A stretch of DNA of 64,000 nt, from the NCBI RefSeq assembly GCF_024699945.1, contig NZ_JAJOMY010000001.1, forward strand, positions 1,302,001 to 1,366,000. Reading direction: 5' to 3'. The notes beneath the pieces are model-generated. The model was given only the letters and a program-made list of their open reading frames with translations. It searched no databases and was not told the DNA's origin. Made by a program: the position numbers and the translations under genes. Position 1 is the first letter of the stretch; every line of letters starts with the position of its first letter. This stretch comes from Phenylobacterium sp. J426. GTDB taxonomy: Bacteria; Pseudomonadota; Alphaproteobacteria; Caulobacterales; Caulobacteraceae. Of the stretch, positions 28,136 through 37,400 are shown piece by piece.

Positions 28136-29149
28136 TTACCCGAACGGGTCCGGCTCGAACAGCGAACCTGAGGGCTGAGTGACCGCGGCGTCGGCGCCCC
28201 CGTGCCAGATGTCCGGCGGCGGCTCCCACCCTTCGAAGGGCGGCGTCCAGTCGGGAAACAGCGCGGGGTGGTTCCAGGGATCCTCCGCAGGATCGTGGGC
28301 GTCCGGCGGCAGCCCGCCCGGCGTCGGCTCGGAGCCGGAGGGCGCGCGCTGGGTGTAGCCTTCGGCGCGCCCGTGGGCCACGTACCAGTACTTGGCGTAG
28401 TCCTGGACGGTGTCGCCGCCCACGCGCTCAACCCAGGCGCTCGACTTGCGGTCGTTCTCCGGCCCGTAGAACTGCTCGAAGAAGGTTCGGAAGACGTCGG
28501 GGCGCTCGGCAAGAAGTCGCTCGACATTGATCGCCTCGGCGGCGGCCTTGTCGGTCTGGGCATAGCCCTCCCAGCGTCCGTACTTCTCGTACCAGTACTT
28601 GGCGTAGGCCTCCGGACCGTCTCCGCCGACCCGCTTCATCCAGGCGGTCGACTGCCGGTCGTTGTCCGCGCCGTAATAGGCTTCGTAGTAGGCGCGCAGG
28701 ACGTCCGGCCGCTCCTGCAGGATCCGCTCGAGCGAGACGTTGTCCTGGGCGGTGGTCGGCCCTTGGGCGTAACCTTCGTACCGGCCGTGCTCGGCGTACC
28801 AGTATCTGGCGTAGGCTTCGGGCGTGGCCTCGCCGACCCGCGCCTGCCACGCGGTGGATTTCGGGTCGTTGCCTGAGCCGTGATACGCCTCGTAGAACGC
28901 CTTCAGGACGTCCGGGCGATCGGCAAGCAGGCGTGCGTAGTCGATCGAGGAGGGATCGTCGTGCCAGGCCGACGCCGTGGCGACCGGCGCCGCCTCCACG
29001 TCCGACCGCAGGATCGCGCTTCGTGGGGCCGGCTGCGCGGTCCCCGCCTCGAGTTCGTCCCTCGGCTGAACTCGGATCGTATGGCATCGGGCCCCCGGCT
29101 CGTTGTCGGTGGCCGGGAACATGTCAGCGCCGCGCGGCGAGACAACCAT
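28136..29149 (-). CDS. Protein of three 69-residue tandem repeats, unknown function
   Basis: The product is 337 residues if ATG 29149 is used; ATG 29122 is an alternative. After a 65-residue polar N-terminus come three units of exactly 69 residues. Each contains RPDV, then an aromatic YEAYYG-type stretch, a conserved ND, AWxxRVGG, YAKYWY and GRxEGY. The tail (last 70 residues) is rich in Pro, Asp and Trp. There is no signal peptide, no membrane segment and few cysteines. I do not recognise the repeat as a named family. It lies 56 bases downstream of a GST gene on the same strand. The coding call is strong because the repeats are conserved at protein level. Confidence 0.82.
   Translation of the reverse strand: MVVSPRGADMFPATDNEPGARCHTIRVQPRDELEAGTAQPAPRSAILRSDVEAAPVATASAWHDDPSSIDYARLLADRPDVLKAFYEAYHGSGNDPKSTAWQARVGEATPEAYARYWYAEHGRYEGYAQGPTTAQDNVSLERILQERPDVLRAYYEAYYGADNDRQSTAWMKRVGGDGPEAYAKYWYEKYGRWEGYAQTDKAAAEAINVERLLAERPDVFRTFFEQFYGPENDRKSSAWVERVGGDTVQDYAKYWYVAHGRAEGYTQRAPSGSEPTPGGLPPDAHDPAEDPWNHPALFPDWTPPFEGWEPPPDIWHGGADAAVTQPSGSLFEPDPFG
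28349..28951 (-). repeat. Three tandem 207-bp coding repeats
   Basis: In-frame units begin at RPDV codons 28918, 28711 and 28504 on the minus strand, spaced 207 bases (69 codons). Identity between units 1 and 2 and between 2 and 3 is high in the motifs and much lower in the linkers (TTAQDN, DKAAAEA), so the duplication is old. Confidence 0.85.
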
Positions 29150-29205
29150 ATGAAACTTATAAGCTTCGCAACGCTTTGCCTGGCGGGGGCGCCGCGTCGG
29201 CGGGG

Positions 29206-29808
29206 CTAGGCCGGAACGGTCGCCACCATCGAGGGCCGGGCGTTGAAGGTGTCGGCGAACGCCGCGAGCCGCGGCCGGCCGGAGCGCCAACCGAGATCGC
29301 CGAACCGGAAGTCGAGGTAGGAGAGGGCGCAGGCGGACGGCGATGTCGCCGACCTGTGGCCGTCCGCCGCTGGGCTGGAAGGCGGCTTCGAAGGCGTCGA
29401 GCGTGCGTTCGATCTTGCCGATCTGGCCGGCGTCCCAGTCCGCCCAGCGCAGCGGCTCGGGTCGTAGCGCGCGCTCGTAACGGGCCAGCAGGGCCGCATC
29501 CAGCAGGCCGTCGGCGGCGGCCTGGTCGCGCAGCGCCGGCCACCGCGCGTCGCCGCCGGGGATCAGACGCCCCCCGAGATATGGTCCAGGTATTCGACGA
29601 TCACGCGGCTGTCGAAGAGGCCCGCGCCGTCGTCCAGCACAAGGGTCGGAACCTTGGTCAGCGGGTTGGCGCCGCTCACCTCGGCGTTGGAGCCGACCGG
29701 ACTCACAGTGACGGAGACGATCTCGATGCGGTCGGCGAGGCCGGCTTCGTGGGCGCAGACGGCCACCTTGCGGGCATAGGGGGAGGCGCTGGAGGAATAG
29801 AGCTTCAT
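29206..29808 (-). CDS. Glutathione S-transferase family protein (frame broken twice)
   Basis: The N-terminal thioredoxin-like domain begins MKLYSSSASPYARKVAV and includes NPLTKVPTLVLDDG with the cis-Pro and FDSRVIVEYLD, as in YibF-like GSTs. The C-terminal helical domain ends SYLDFRFGDLGWR... Two breaks occur: one base is missing in the C run 29570-29575, and one extra G lies at 29335-29336 (plus strand). Repairing both gives ISGGRLIPGGDARW and GDIAVACALSYLDF and a normal 200-residue protein ending at 29206. The substrate is unknown. Confidence 0.88.
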
Positions 29809-29842
29809 GTCCCGGCCTTACGCGCTGGGACCGGACGCGGAA

Positions 29843-29870
29843 AGCCCCCCGGCGTCGCCGTCGGGGGGCT
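29843..29870 (-). terminator. Intrinsic terminator of the lipoprotein gene
   Basis: The 9-bp stem AGCCCCCCG/CGGGGGGCT with a 10-base loop is followed on the minus strand by TTTCC. It lies 22 bases after the stop of the gene that ends at 29893. Confidence 0.7.
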
Positions 29871-29892
29871 ACAAGTTCACCGTACGCCGGCT

Positions 29893-30477
29893 CTAGCGCG
29901 GGGCCGGGTACTGGATCCGCGGGCGAAGGTTGTCGATCACGGCGCGGGCGTCGAAGGCCCGCGGATCGTCGATCGGCTTGGCGCCACGGCCCATCACCAC
30001 CTCGGCGGTGGCCTCGAAACGGTCGACGGTGCGGACATCGACGCGGTTGGCCCAGAAGGGGTCGCCCCAGAAGGGATCCCAGGTGCGCCAGCCATAGCCG
30101 CGGCCGTAGTAGCGCCAGGACGGCCGCCAGTAGCCGTAGGTCGGGCCGTACCACGGGCGGTAGAACGGATCCGGCTCCACATAGGTGCGGGTCTGGCGGT
30201 CGGTGTTGCGGTCCACGATGGAGAACCAGTCGTAGCCCTGCTGGACCGTCAGCTCGGCGGCGCGGAACAGCAGATAGCCTTCCACCGTCTCACGCGAGGT
30301 GAGGGTGTTGCCCTGGAAGTTCACGCGGAAGCGGTTCTGCTCCAGTCGGAGCTCGGAATAACCCCCGGACGTCTGCTGGCCCGGAATATTCGGCTGGTAT
30401 GGCGTCGGCGTCGCACAGGCGGCCAGGCCGGCCGCCAAAGCCAGACCGACGGCGAAAGCGGCTGATCTCTTCGACAT
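29893..30477 (-). CDS. CC0125/CC1285-family lipoprotein
   Basis: The 194-residue lipoprotein has a signal peptide ending LAAC. The mature protein has an RVNFQGN...TVEGYLLFRAAELTVQQGYDWF domain resembling DUF4136-like lipoproteins and a central stretch unusually rich in Trp, Tyr, Pro and Gly (about residues 103-140). The combination matches a lipoprotein family named from Caulobacter loci. The role is unknown; cell-envelope location is expected. A terminator follows it, and it appears to be a single-gene unit. Confidence 0.85.
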   Translation of the reverse strand: MSKRSAAFAVGLALAAGLAACATPTPYQPNIPGQQTSGGYSELRLEQNRFRVNFQGNTLTSRETVEGYLLFRAAELTVQQGYDWFSIVDRNTDRQTRTYVEPDPFYRPWYGPTYGYWRPSWRYYGRGYGWRTWDPFWGDPFWANRVDVRTVDRFEATAEVVMGRGAKPIDDPRAFDARAVIDNLRPRIQYPAPR

Positions 30478-30595
30478 TTTATGTCTCGAACTCGGAAGTC
30501 CCTCAGGGGACAGGTGTAAAGGCCCAAACCCGCAGCCGCAATTGTGGTTGCGGGCGCGATCATTTGCCCCGGCGGATGTGTCGTGCGTCCGGCGC

Positions 30596-31000
30596 TCAGG
30601 TCTGCGTCAGCACGATCACCCAGACGGCGCGGCCCAGCGCCCCGAACAGCAGCACCGCCGCCGCCAGAGCCTGGATCAGGAAACCCAGCTCGCGCTTGGC
30701 CGGGTCGCGGACGTAGCCCACCTGATAGGCGATGCGCCCGACGATCCAGATCAGCCCCAGCACCGCGGCCCACAGGTCGCTCCAGTAGAGGGCGAACAGC
30801 CACAGCGACGGCAGGAAGACGGGCAGCCACTCCAGGGTGTTCACATGGGCCCGGATCGTCCGCTCCAACACCGGGTCTCCGGTCATGGCGGGCGCCTGGA
30901 TGCCGCACTTGCGACGGGCGCCGGCCACCTGCAGCCCCATCCAGACGTAGGTCAGCACCGCCAGCAGCGTGACGATGGCGACGTAGGCATGGCTCTGCAT
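30596..31000 (-). CDS. MAPEG-family integral membrane protein
   Basis: The 134-residue protein has four predicted transmembrane helices. The loop between the first two carries ERTIRAHVNTLEWLPVFLP, the core signature of the family that includes microsomal glutathione transferases (glutathione contacts, E-x-x-x-R-x-x-x-N). In bacteria the substrate is generally unknown. Its start at 31000 is divergent from the KTSC gene. Confidence 0.92.
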   Translation of the reverse strand: MQSHAYVAIVTLLAVLTYVWMGLQVAGARRKCGIQAPAMTGDPVLERTIRAHVNTLEWLPVFLPSLWLFALYWSDLWAAVLGLIWIVGRIAYQVGYVRDPAKRELGFLIQALAAAVLLFGALGRAVWVIVLTQT

Positions 31001-31126
31001 CCGGTGGATCCTCCCGATCTCGTACGGCCAAGCTTGGCGCCGGATCGCGCGGAGGGGAAGGGCGGCGGAACCCCGGCGGCCCGACCGCGCGTTTATCCGC
31101 CGTCAGACGGGCCGGAGGACACGGCG

Positions 31127-31333
31127 ATGCAGGTGGAATCCGCGGCGATCCAGGACATCGACTACGACGTCGAGCGTTCCAAGCTGCTGGTCCGGTTCCA
31201 GAGCGGCGAGCAGTACGTCTATGTCGGCGTGCCCGGCGAGGTGCACCGCTCGTTTCTGGAAGCCGACTCCAAGGGCCGGTTCTTCCAGGCCGAGATCCGC
31301 GACAACTATCCCTACAACAAGATCGAGAACTAG
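31127..31333 (+). CDS. KTSC-domain protein
   Basis: The 68-residue protein is a single KTSC domain: [42 protein letters not shown] and the [10 protein letters not shown] end. The family is named for a lysyl-tRNA-synthetase-associated domain and is predicted to bind nucleic acid. Start is ATG 31127 with GGAGGA 9 bases upstream. Its TAG shares a CTAG with the argG stop on the opposite strand. Confidence 0.88.
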   Translation: MQVESAAIQDIDYDVERSKLLVRFQSGEQYVYVGVPGEVHRSFLEADSKGRFFQAEIRDNYPYNKIEN

Positions 31334-32604
31334 CCGGTGTAGTGCTCGCCGTCCGGGATCTCGGGCAGCGGCTGCCCCCGGCGCCGGTCGCGGTTGGCCA
31401 TCACCCGCAGGCGCAGGGCGTTCAGCTTGATGAATCCCTCTGCGTCCCGATGGTCATAGGCGACGGCGCCTTCCTCGAAGGTCACCAGCTCCTGATCGTA
31501 GAGCGAGTAAGGCGAGGTGCGGCCGACCACGGTGACGTTGCCCTTGTAGAGCTTCACCCGGACCTGACCCGCCACCGGCTCCTGGCTCTTGTCGATGGCC
31601 GCCTGCAGCATCTCGCGCTCGGCCGAGAACCAGAACCCGTTGTAGATCAGGCCGGCGTACTTCGGCATCAGCTCGTCCTTGAGGTGCATGGCGCCCCGGT
31701 CCAGCGTGATGCTCTCGATGCCGCGGTGGGCGGCCAGCAGGATCGTCCCGCCAGGGGTCTCGTAGACGCCGCGCGACTTCATGCCCACGAAGCGGTTTTC
31801 CACCAGGTCGAGACGCCCGATGCCGTTGTCGTGGCCCAGTTCGTTCAGGCGGGCCAGCAGGGCGGCCGGCGACAGCTTCTCGCCATCGATGGCGACAGGG
31901 TCGCCCTTCTCGAAGTCGATGGTGATGACGGTCGGCTTGTCCGGCGCATCCTCGGGCGAGATCGTGCGCATGTGCACGAACTCGGGGGCCTCGACCGCCG
32001 GGTCCTCCAGCACCTTACCTTCCGACGACGAGTGCAGCAGGTTGGCGTCGACGCTGAACGGGCTCTCGCCGCGCTTGTCCTTGCTGATCGGGATCTGGTG
32101 CTTCTCGGCGAAGTCGATGAGCGACTCGCGGCTGCGGAACTCCCATTCCCGCCACGGCGCGATCACCCGGATGTCGGGCTCGAGCGCGTAGTAGCCGAGT
32201 TCGAAGCGGACCTGGTCGTTCCCCTTGCCGGTGGCCCCGTGGCAGACGGCGTCCGCGCCGACCTGGCGCGCGATTTCGATCTGGCGCTTGGCGATCAGCG
32301 GCCGGGCGATCGAGGTGCCCAGCAGATACTGGCCTTCGTAGACCGTGTTGGCGCGGAACATCGGGAAGACGAAATCCCGCACGAACTCCTCGCGCAGGTC
32401 GTCGATGAAGATGTTCTCGGGCTTGATCCCCAGCATCAGCGCCTTCTCGCGGGCCGGACCCAGCTCCTCGCCCTGCCCCAGGTCCGCGGTGAAGGTCACG
32501 ACCTCCGCGCCGTACTCGGTCTGCAGCCACTTCAGGATGATCGAGGTGTCCAGGCCGCCGGAGTAGGCGAGCACGACCTTCTTGACGGGCTTCTTGTCGG
32601 CCAT
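31330..32604 (-). CDS. argG: ArgG, argininosuccinate synthase
   Basis: The 424-residue enzyme condenses citrulline and aspartate with ATP in arginine synthesis. The N-type pyrophosphatase loop AYSGGLDTS is near residue 13, [13 protein letters not shown] near 123 and [13 protein letters not shown] near 185. All are family signatures. Length is normal. It converges with the KTSC gene. The upstream gene on the same strand is about 70 bases away, so it probably has its own promoter. Confidence 0.97.
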   Translation of the reverse strand: MADKKPVKKVVLAYSGGLDTSIILKWLQTEYGAEVVTFTADLGQGEELGPAREKALMLGIKPENIFIDDLREEFVRDFVFPMFRANTVYEGQYLLGTSIARPLIAKRQIEIARQVGADAVCHGATGKGNDQVRFELGYYALEPDIRVIAPWREWEFRSRESLIDFAEKHQIPISKDKRGESPFSVDANLLHSSSEGKVLEDPAVEAPEFVHMRTISPEDAPDKPTVITIDFEKGDPVAIDGEKLSPAALLARLNELGHDNGIGRLDLVENRFVGMKSRGVYETPGGTILLAAHRGIESITLDRGAMHLKDELMPKYAGLIYNGFWFSAEREMLQAAIDKSQEPVAGQVRVKLYKGNVTVVGRTSPYSLYDQELVTFEEGAVAYDHRDAEGFIKLNALRLRVMANRDRRRGQPLPEIPDGEHYTG

Positions 32605-32672
32605 GGGCGGCGGACCTTTGCGAAAAGAGAAGTGGGAAGTCGCGCGCCTTTAAGGGCAGGCGCGCCGCTGGT

Positions 32673-33035
32673 TCAAGGCCGGAGTTGCCCGTCCGCCTCG
32701 AGCGCCCGCGCGGCGGCGCGCATCCAGGCATAGTGCGCCAGCACGAACAGCGGCGCGAGGAAGGCGCGGAACAGGAACAGCAGCAGCTGCCGGTCGGGGG
32801 CGAGCTGCGGGTTGCGGGCGGCCGCCGAGAGCGCCAGTCCCAGCACCAGCGGGACCGCTACGGCCAGACCCACGGCCAGCGCGCGCCCGGCCCGGCGGCG
32901 GCTCAGGCCCCACGGCAGCGGCGGCCGGGCCGCCGGCGTCAGCTTTTTCCAGAAGCGCTGTGCGCCCGAGGCGATCATGGCCATGGCCACGATCCACATG
33001 GCGTCGCCCAGGATGGAGAGCAGGTTCAGCGACAC
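32673..33035 (-). CDS. Small integral membrane protein, unknown
   Basis: The 120-residue protein has three predicted transmembrane segments (about 5-23, 50-70, 82-105) and basic loops. I do not recognise the family. Start is GTG 33035, only one base after the kup stop, so it is very probably translated from the kup transcript. Its conservation beside kup would be the best guide to a role in potassium transport. Nothing in the sequence itself shows it. Confidence 0.65.
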   Translation of the reverse strand: MSLNLLSILGDAMWIVAMAMIASGAQRFWKKLTPAARPPLPWGLSRRRAGRALAVGLAVAVPLVLGLALSAAARNPQLAPDRQLLLFLFRAFLAPLFVLAHYAWMRAAARALEADGQLRP

Positions 33036-33036
33036 G

Positions 33037-34956
33037 TCAGACCGTCACCTGGGTGCCGAGCTCCACCACCCGTCCTGGCGGGATCTTGTAGAAGTCGGTC
33101 GGATTGGCGGCGTTCTTCATCAGGAAGATGAACAGCTTGTCCTGCCACAGCGGCATGCCCGATTGGGCCGACGGCACCACCGATCGGCGGCCGAGGAAGA
33201 AGCTGGTGGCCATGATGTCGAACTTCAGCCCGGCCTTGCGGCACAGTCCCAGCGCCTTGGGCACGTTGGGGCTCTCCATGAAGCCATAGGTGATGATCAC
33301 CTTCTTGAAGTCCTCGTTCAGAGGCTCGATGCGGATGCGCTCGGCCTCCTTCACCCGCGGCGTCTCCGCCGTCTGCACGGTGAGGATGATGTTCTTCTCG
33401 TGCAGAACCTTGTTGTGCTTGAGGTTGTGCATCAGCGCGACAGGCGCGGTGTCGGGATCGGACGTCAGGAAGATCGCCGTGCCCGGCGCCCGATGCGGGG
33501 CCCGCGCCTTGAGGATGTCGGCCAGCTCGCTCATCGAGACGCTGTCGCGCCGGGTCTTGTCGGTGAGGATCTGCGCGCCCCGGGTCCAGGTCCAGATCAT
33601 CAGCACCAGCGCCGCCCCCAGCACCAGCGGCAGCCAGGCGCCCTGGGGGATCTTCAGCAGGTTCGAGGAGATGAACACCACGTCCAGCAGGCCGAAGGCG
33701 GCGGTGGCCAGCGCCGCCTGCCAGACCGGCCGCTTCCACATGTAGCGGACGATGTAGAAGAACAGCAGGGTGTCGACGAACATCGCGCCCGTCACCGCGA
33801 TGCCGTAGGCCGCGGCGAGGTTCGACGAGGTGCGGAACATCACCAGCAGCACCAGCACGCCGACCATCAGGAACATGTTCACCTGCGGCACATAGATCTG
33901 GCCGGCCTGCGTTTCCGACGTGCGGCGGATGTCGATCCGCGGGAACAGCCCCAGCGACACGGCCTGCTGGGTCATCGAAAAGGCCCCGGTGATCACCGCC
34001 TGCGAGGCGATGACGGTCGCGGCGATCGAAAGCAGCCAGACCGGCCAGTAGACGACCGTCGGGATCATGTCGAAGAACGGGTTGGCCGCCGTTTCCGGGT
34101 GAGCCAGCACCATGGCGCCCTGGCCCAGGTAGTTGAGGATCAGCGCAGGCAGCACCAGCACGACCCAGGCGGCGCGGATCGGGCCTTTCCCGAAGTGCCC
34201 CATGTCGGCGTACAGCGCCTCGGCTCCGGTCACGGCCAGGAAGACGCTGCCCAGGATGACGAAGCCCAGGAAGCCGTTGTCGATCAGGAACAGCACGCCG
34301 TAGTGTGGCAGGAGGCCCCTGAACACCGAGAGGTCGTCCGAGATGTGGTAGAGGCCGAGCGCCGCCAGCACCAGGAACCAGGCCGCCGTGACGGGGCCGA
34401 ACAGCTTGGCGACGCTGGCCGTGCCGCGGGACTGCACCAGGAACAGCCCGATCAGGATGGCCGCCGTGGCCGGCAGGACGAGAGGCGCGAGCCTCGGCCC
34501 GAAGCCGGGCAGCTCCTTCATCCCTTCCATCGAGCCCAGCACCGAGACCGCCGGAGTGATGATGCCGTCGGCGTAGAACAGCGCCGCGCCGAATACGCCC
34601 AGCAGGAAGATGATGGTCGACCGGCGTCCGGGGCTGACCCGCTGGGCCAGCGCCATGAGCGCGAGCGTGCCGCCCTCGCCCTTGTTGTCGGCGTTCATCA
34701 GGAAGATGACGTACTTGATCGTGACGATCAGGATCAGCGCCCAGGTGATCAGCGAGACGACGCCCAGCACCGCGAGCTCGGCCGTTCCGCCGCTCCGCGA
34801 ATGGTGCAGCGCCTCGCGCATGGCGTAGAGCGGGCTCGTGCCGATGTCGCCGAAGACGACGCCCACCGAGCCGAGCGCCAGCGCCCAGAACTTCTCCTTG
34901 GGCGCGTGATGCGTCCCATCCGCTCCGTTTTCGGGAGCGCCGGCCGGATCAGCCAT
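33037..34956 (-). CDS. kup: Kup, low-affinity potassium transporter
   Basis: The 639-residue protein has 12 hydrophobic segments, then a cytoplasmic domain of about 170 residues. The N-terminal GVVFGDIGTSPLYA motif is diagnostic of KUP/HAK/KT transporters, which take up potassium with protons. ATG 34956 (MADPAGAPENG), preceded by GGAG, is chosen over an upstream in-frame start at 35037 that gives an atypical basic leader. A small membrane protein gene is translationally coupled downstream. Confidence 0.96.
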   Translation of the reverse strand: MADPAGAPENGADGTHHAPKEKFWALALGSVGVVFGDIGTSPLYAMREALHHSRSGGTAELAVLGVVSLITWALILIVTIKYVIFLMNADNKGEGGTLALMALAQRVSPGRRSTIIFLLGVFGAALFYADGIITPAVSVLGSMEGMKELPGFGPRLAPLVLPATAAILIGLFLVQSRGTASVAKLFGPVTAAWFLVLAALGLYHISDDLSVFRGLLPHYGVLFLIDNGFLGFVILGSVFLAVTGAEALYADMGHFGKGPIRAAWVVLVLPALILNYLGQGAMVLAHPETAANPFFDMIPTVVYWPVWLLSIAATVIASQAVITGAFSMTQQAVSLGLFPRIDIRRTSETQAGQIYVPQVNMFLMVGVLVLLVMFRTSSNLAAAYGIAVTGAMFVDTLLFFYIVRYMWKRPVWQAALATAAFGLLDVVFISSNLLKIPQGAWLPLVLGAALVLMIWTWTRGAQILTDKTRRDSVSMSELADILKARAPHRAPGTAIFLTSDPDTAPVALMHNLKHNKVLHEKNIILTVQTAETPRVKEAERIRIEPLNEDFKKVIITYGFMESPNVPKALGLCRKAGLKFDIMATSFFLGRRSVVPSAQSGMPLWQDKLFIFLMKNAANPTDFYKIPPGRVVELGTQVTV

Positions 34957-35120
34957 CCATCGTCTCCGGGAACCGACTCCGAGAAGTGTTCCCTTGGGCG
35001 GCCCCATGCCGTCACGCGGCGGGCGCGATACACCCAATAGGGGCGGCGTTCAATGCGCGGCTTGCGCAGCCGCGCGGCGCACGTATTGCTTGGCGCGGGC
35101 GTTCGAGGGGGTTTCCGACG

Positions 35121-35921
35121 ATGGATCGCAGGCTGGCCCTGGTCACGGGCGCATCCGCCGGCATCGGCGCCGCCTTTGCGCGCATCCTCGCCAGCCACGG
35201 CTACGACGTGGCGCTCACCGCCCGCCGCGCCGATCGGCTGGAGTCCGTCGCCGAGGAGATCCGTCTGCGCTACGGCGTGGAGACGCTGACCGTCGCAGCC
35301 GACCTCGCCCAGCCGGAAGGTCCCGGCCAGATCCTCGATCACCTCACCGCCCACGGCCGCACCGTCGACGCCCTGGTCAACAATGCCGGCTACGGCCTGC
35401 CGGGGGCCTATGCCGAGACCCGCTGGGCCGACCAGGCCGCCTTCCTGCAGGTGATGGTCACAGCCCCCTGCGAGCTTGCGCACCGCGTGCTGCCGGGCAT
35501 GGTCCAGCGCCGCTTCGGCCGCATCGTCAACGTCGCCTCTCTGGCCGGCCTGATCCCCGGGGCGGCGGGTCACACGCTGTACGCCGCCTCCAAGAGCCTG
35601 CTGATCAAGTTCTCCCAGAGCCTGCACCTGGAGAGCCTCGATGACGGCGTGCACGTCACCGCGCTCTGCCCCGGCTTCACGTTTTCGGAATTCCATGACG
35701 TGAACGGCACGCGGGCGATGGTCAGCGCCTCCACGCCGCCATGGATGTGGCTCGGGGCCGACGAGGTCGCCGCCGCCGGCTACGAGGCGGTGGAGGCCGG
35801 TCGCGCGGTCTGCGTGCCGGGAGCCCCGAACAAGGCCATCGCCGCCATCGCCAAGGCCCTGCCCGACGAATGGGGCCTGGCGCTCATCGCCAGCCAGGGC
35901 CAGCGCTTCCGCAAGCTCTAG
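35121..35921 (+). CDS. Short-chain dehydrogenase/reductase
   Basis: The 266-residue classical SDR has the cofactor motif VTGASAGIGAA near residue 8, NNAGYG near 88, the catalytic Ser in NVASLAG and the Tyr/Lys in YAASKSLLIK. The Arg pair in TARRADR suggests NADP preference. It is an SDR of the DltE/YqjQ-like group. The substrate is unknown. Start is ATG 35121. It is divergent from kup and convergent with the marC gene. Confidence 0.88.
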   Translation: MDRRLALVTGASAGIGAAFARILASHGYDVALTARRADRLESVAEEIRLRYGVETLTVAADLAQPEGPGQILDHLTAHGRTVDALVNNAGYGLPGAYAETRWADQAAFLQVMVTAPCELAHRVLPGMVQRRFGRIVNVASLAGLIPGAAGHTLYAASKSLLIKFSQSLHLESLDDGVHVTALCPGFTFSEFHDVNGTRAMVSASTPPWMWLGADEVAAAGYEAVEAGRAVCVPGAPNKAIAAIAKALPDEWGLALIASQGQRFRKL

Positions 35922-35927
35922 GCGGCG

Positions 35928-36614
35928 CTATTCCCCGTAGGGGTGGGCGGCTTCCGGCGAGATGAAGCCGTTGGTGGCCTCGGCCAGGCCGGCGAACAGG
36001 AACTGCACCGCCAGAGCGCACAGGATCAGGCCCAGGACACGGACCACGATGGTCAGGCCGATCCGGCCCAGGATGCGCGAAATGATCGGCGTGGCCATGA
36101 AGGCCAGCACCGTCGCCACCGCCACCGCGGCGATCACGCCCACGCCGGTCGCCGCGCCCGACAGCCCGAACTGGCGGGCCTGGCTCGCATAGATCACGAC
36201 GGTCGAGATGGCGCCTGGGCCGATCAGCAGCGGCATGGCGAACGGCACGATCATCCGTTCGAACCGACGTCTCGCCACGCTGCGCGGATCGCCCGAAGCC
36301 GCTTCGGCCGCATCGGCGAAGGTGGCGGTGAAGTCGTCGCGGGCCATTTCGAGGCCCAGGAGCAGCAGGATGATGCCGCCCGCGATCCGGAACGCGGGCA
36401 GTGAGATGCCGAAGAATTCCAGCAGGCTCAGGCCCGTGAAATAGAAGAACGTCAGGAAGCCGACGACGAACAGGCCGATGTAGACCGCGATCAGGGCGCG
36501 ATCCCGCGACAGCGCGCCGGCCGTGGCGGCGGCGAACAGCGGCACGTTGCCCAGCGGGTCCAGCAGGGCGAACAGGGCGACGAAGAAGTTGACCGCGAAC
36601 TCGGCCTGGCTCAT
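35928..36614 (-). CDS. MarC-family integral membrane protein
   Basis: The 228-residue protein has six transmembrane segments in two related halves. The NFFVALFALLDPLGNVPLF start and the PFAMPLLIGPGAISTVV segment in the middle are the hallmark of the MarC/UPF0056 family. Despite its name the family has no proven role in antibiotic resistance; amino-acid export has been reported for a relative. It is divergent from pyrF, with a 63-base gap. Confidence 0.92.
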   Translation of the reverse strand: MSQAEFAVNFFVALFALLDPLGNVPLFAAATAGALSRDRALIAVYIGLFVVGFLTFFYFTGLSLLEFFGISLPAFRIAGGIILLLLGLEMARDDFTATFADAAEAASGDPRSVARRRFERMIVPFAMPLLIGPGAISTVVIYASQARQFGLSGAATGVGVIAAVAVATVLAFMATPIISRILGRIGLTIVVRVLGLILCALAVQFLFAGLAEATNGFISPEAAHPYGE

Positions 36615-36640
36615 GACGGCGTCTTAGCCTGAAACCTCGA

Positions 36641-36658
36641 CCGCGGACCACCCCGCGG
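36641..36658. other. Small GC hairpin before pyrF
   Basis: CCGCGG, a 6-base loop, and CCGCGG again are followed by CTTTT on the plus strand, 20 bases before the pyrF ATG. It has the shape of a weak terminator or leader hairpin, but the stem is short. Confidence 0.25.
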
Positions 36659-36677
36659 CTTTTGCCGGAGCCAGCCC

Positions 36678-37400
36678 ATGGTCGCCGCAGCTGCGCATGC
36701 GCACGTCTCTCCCGCCGCCGATCCGCGCCTGATCGTGCCGCTGGACCTTCCCACCGTGGACGAGGCCCGGCGGATGGTTGAGGCGCTGGGAGACGCGGTC
36801 AGCTTCTACAAGGTCGGGCTGGAGCTGTTCGCCTCGGACGGCATGGGTCTGGCCCGCGAGCTGAAGGCGCAGGGCAAGCAGGTCTTCCTCGACTGGAAGC
36901 TGCACGACATCGGGACCACGGTGCAGCGCGCCGCCACGGTGCTGGCCAACGCCGGCTGCGACTTCCTCACCGTCCACGGCGAGCCCCAGGTGATGACGGC
37001 CGCCGTCGCCGGTCGCGGCGGCTCGGACCTGAAGGTGCTGGCGGTGACGGTGCTGACCAGCCTCACGGACGCCGACCTCGTCGAGATGGGCTTCTCCGAG
37101 AGCGCCCGCAGCCTCGTCGAGCGGCGCATCCGCCAGGCCATCGACGCCGGCTGTGACGGCGTGATCGCCAGCCCGCACGAGGCGGCGCTCGCCCGCAAGC
37201 TCGGTGGGCCGGATTTCCTGGTGGTGACGCCGGGCGTGCGCCCCGACTGGTCGGCGAAGAACGATCAGGCCCGGGCGGCGACCCCTTCGGACGCGCTGCG
37301 GGCCGGCGCCTCCCATATCGTCTGCGGCCGCCCGATCACCGCCGCCGCCGATCCGCGGGAGGCGGCGCTGCGGGTCGCGGCCGAGATGGCCAGCGCCTAG
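36678..37400 (+). CDS. pyrF: PyrF, orotidine 5'-phosphate decarboxylase
   Basis: The 240-residue TIM barrel makes UMP from OMP in pyrimidine synthesis. The catalytic Lys-Asp array is intact in FLDWKLHDIGTTV near residue 73, and the C-terminal VTPGVRPDW and GRPI phosphate-binding motifs are present. Start is ATG 36678. The first 15 residues (AAAAHAHVSPAAD) are variable. Its stop shares a CTAG with the SDHAF4 gene. Confidence 0.97.
   Translation: MVAAAAHAHVSPAADPRLIVPLDLPTVDEARRMVEALGDAVSFYKVGLELFASDGMGLARELKAQGKQVFLDWKLHDIGTTVQRAATVLANAGCDFLTVHGEPQVMTAAVAGRGGSDLKVLAVTVLTSLTDADLVEMGFSESARSLVERRIRQAIDAGCDGVIASPHEAALARKLGGPDFLVVTPGVRPDWSAKNDQARAATPSDALRAGASHIVCGRPITAAADPREAALRVAAEMASA

Noticed and set aside
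28349..28951. The 207-bp repeats as a CRISPR array or satellite
   Set aside because: They are in-frame protein repeats with codon-level divergence, without spacers.
30498..30511. Small inverted repeat GTCCC-TCAG-GGGAC upstream of the lipoprotein gene
   Set aside because: Five-base arms are too short to separate from chance.
36641..36658. CCGCGG hairpin followed by CTTTT read as a terminator of the marC gene
   Set aside because: It lies upstream of pyrF in the plus direction and upstream of the marC start, not after a stop; the stem is only 6 bp, so it is listed as a weak leader feature.
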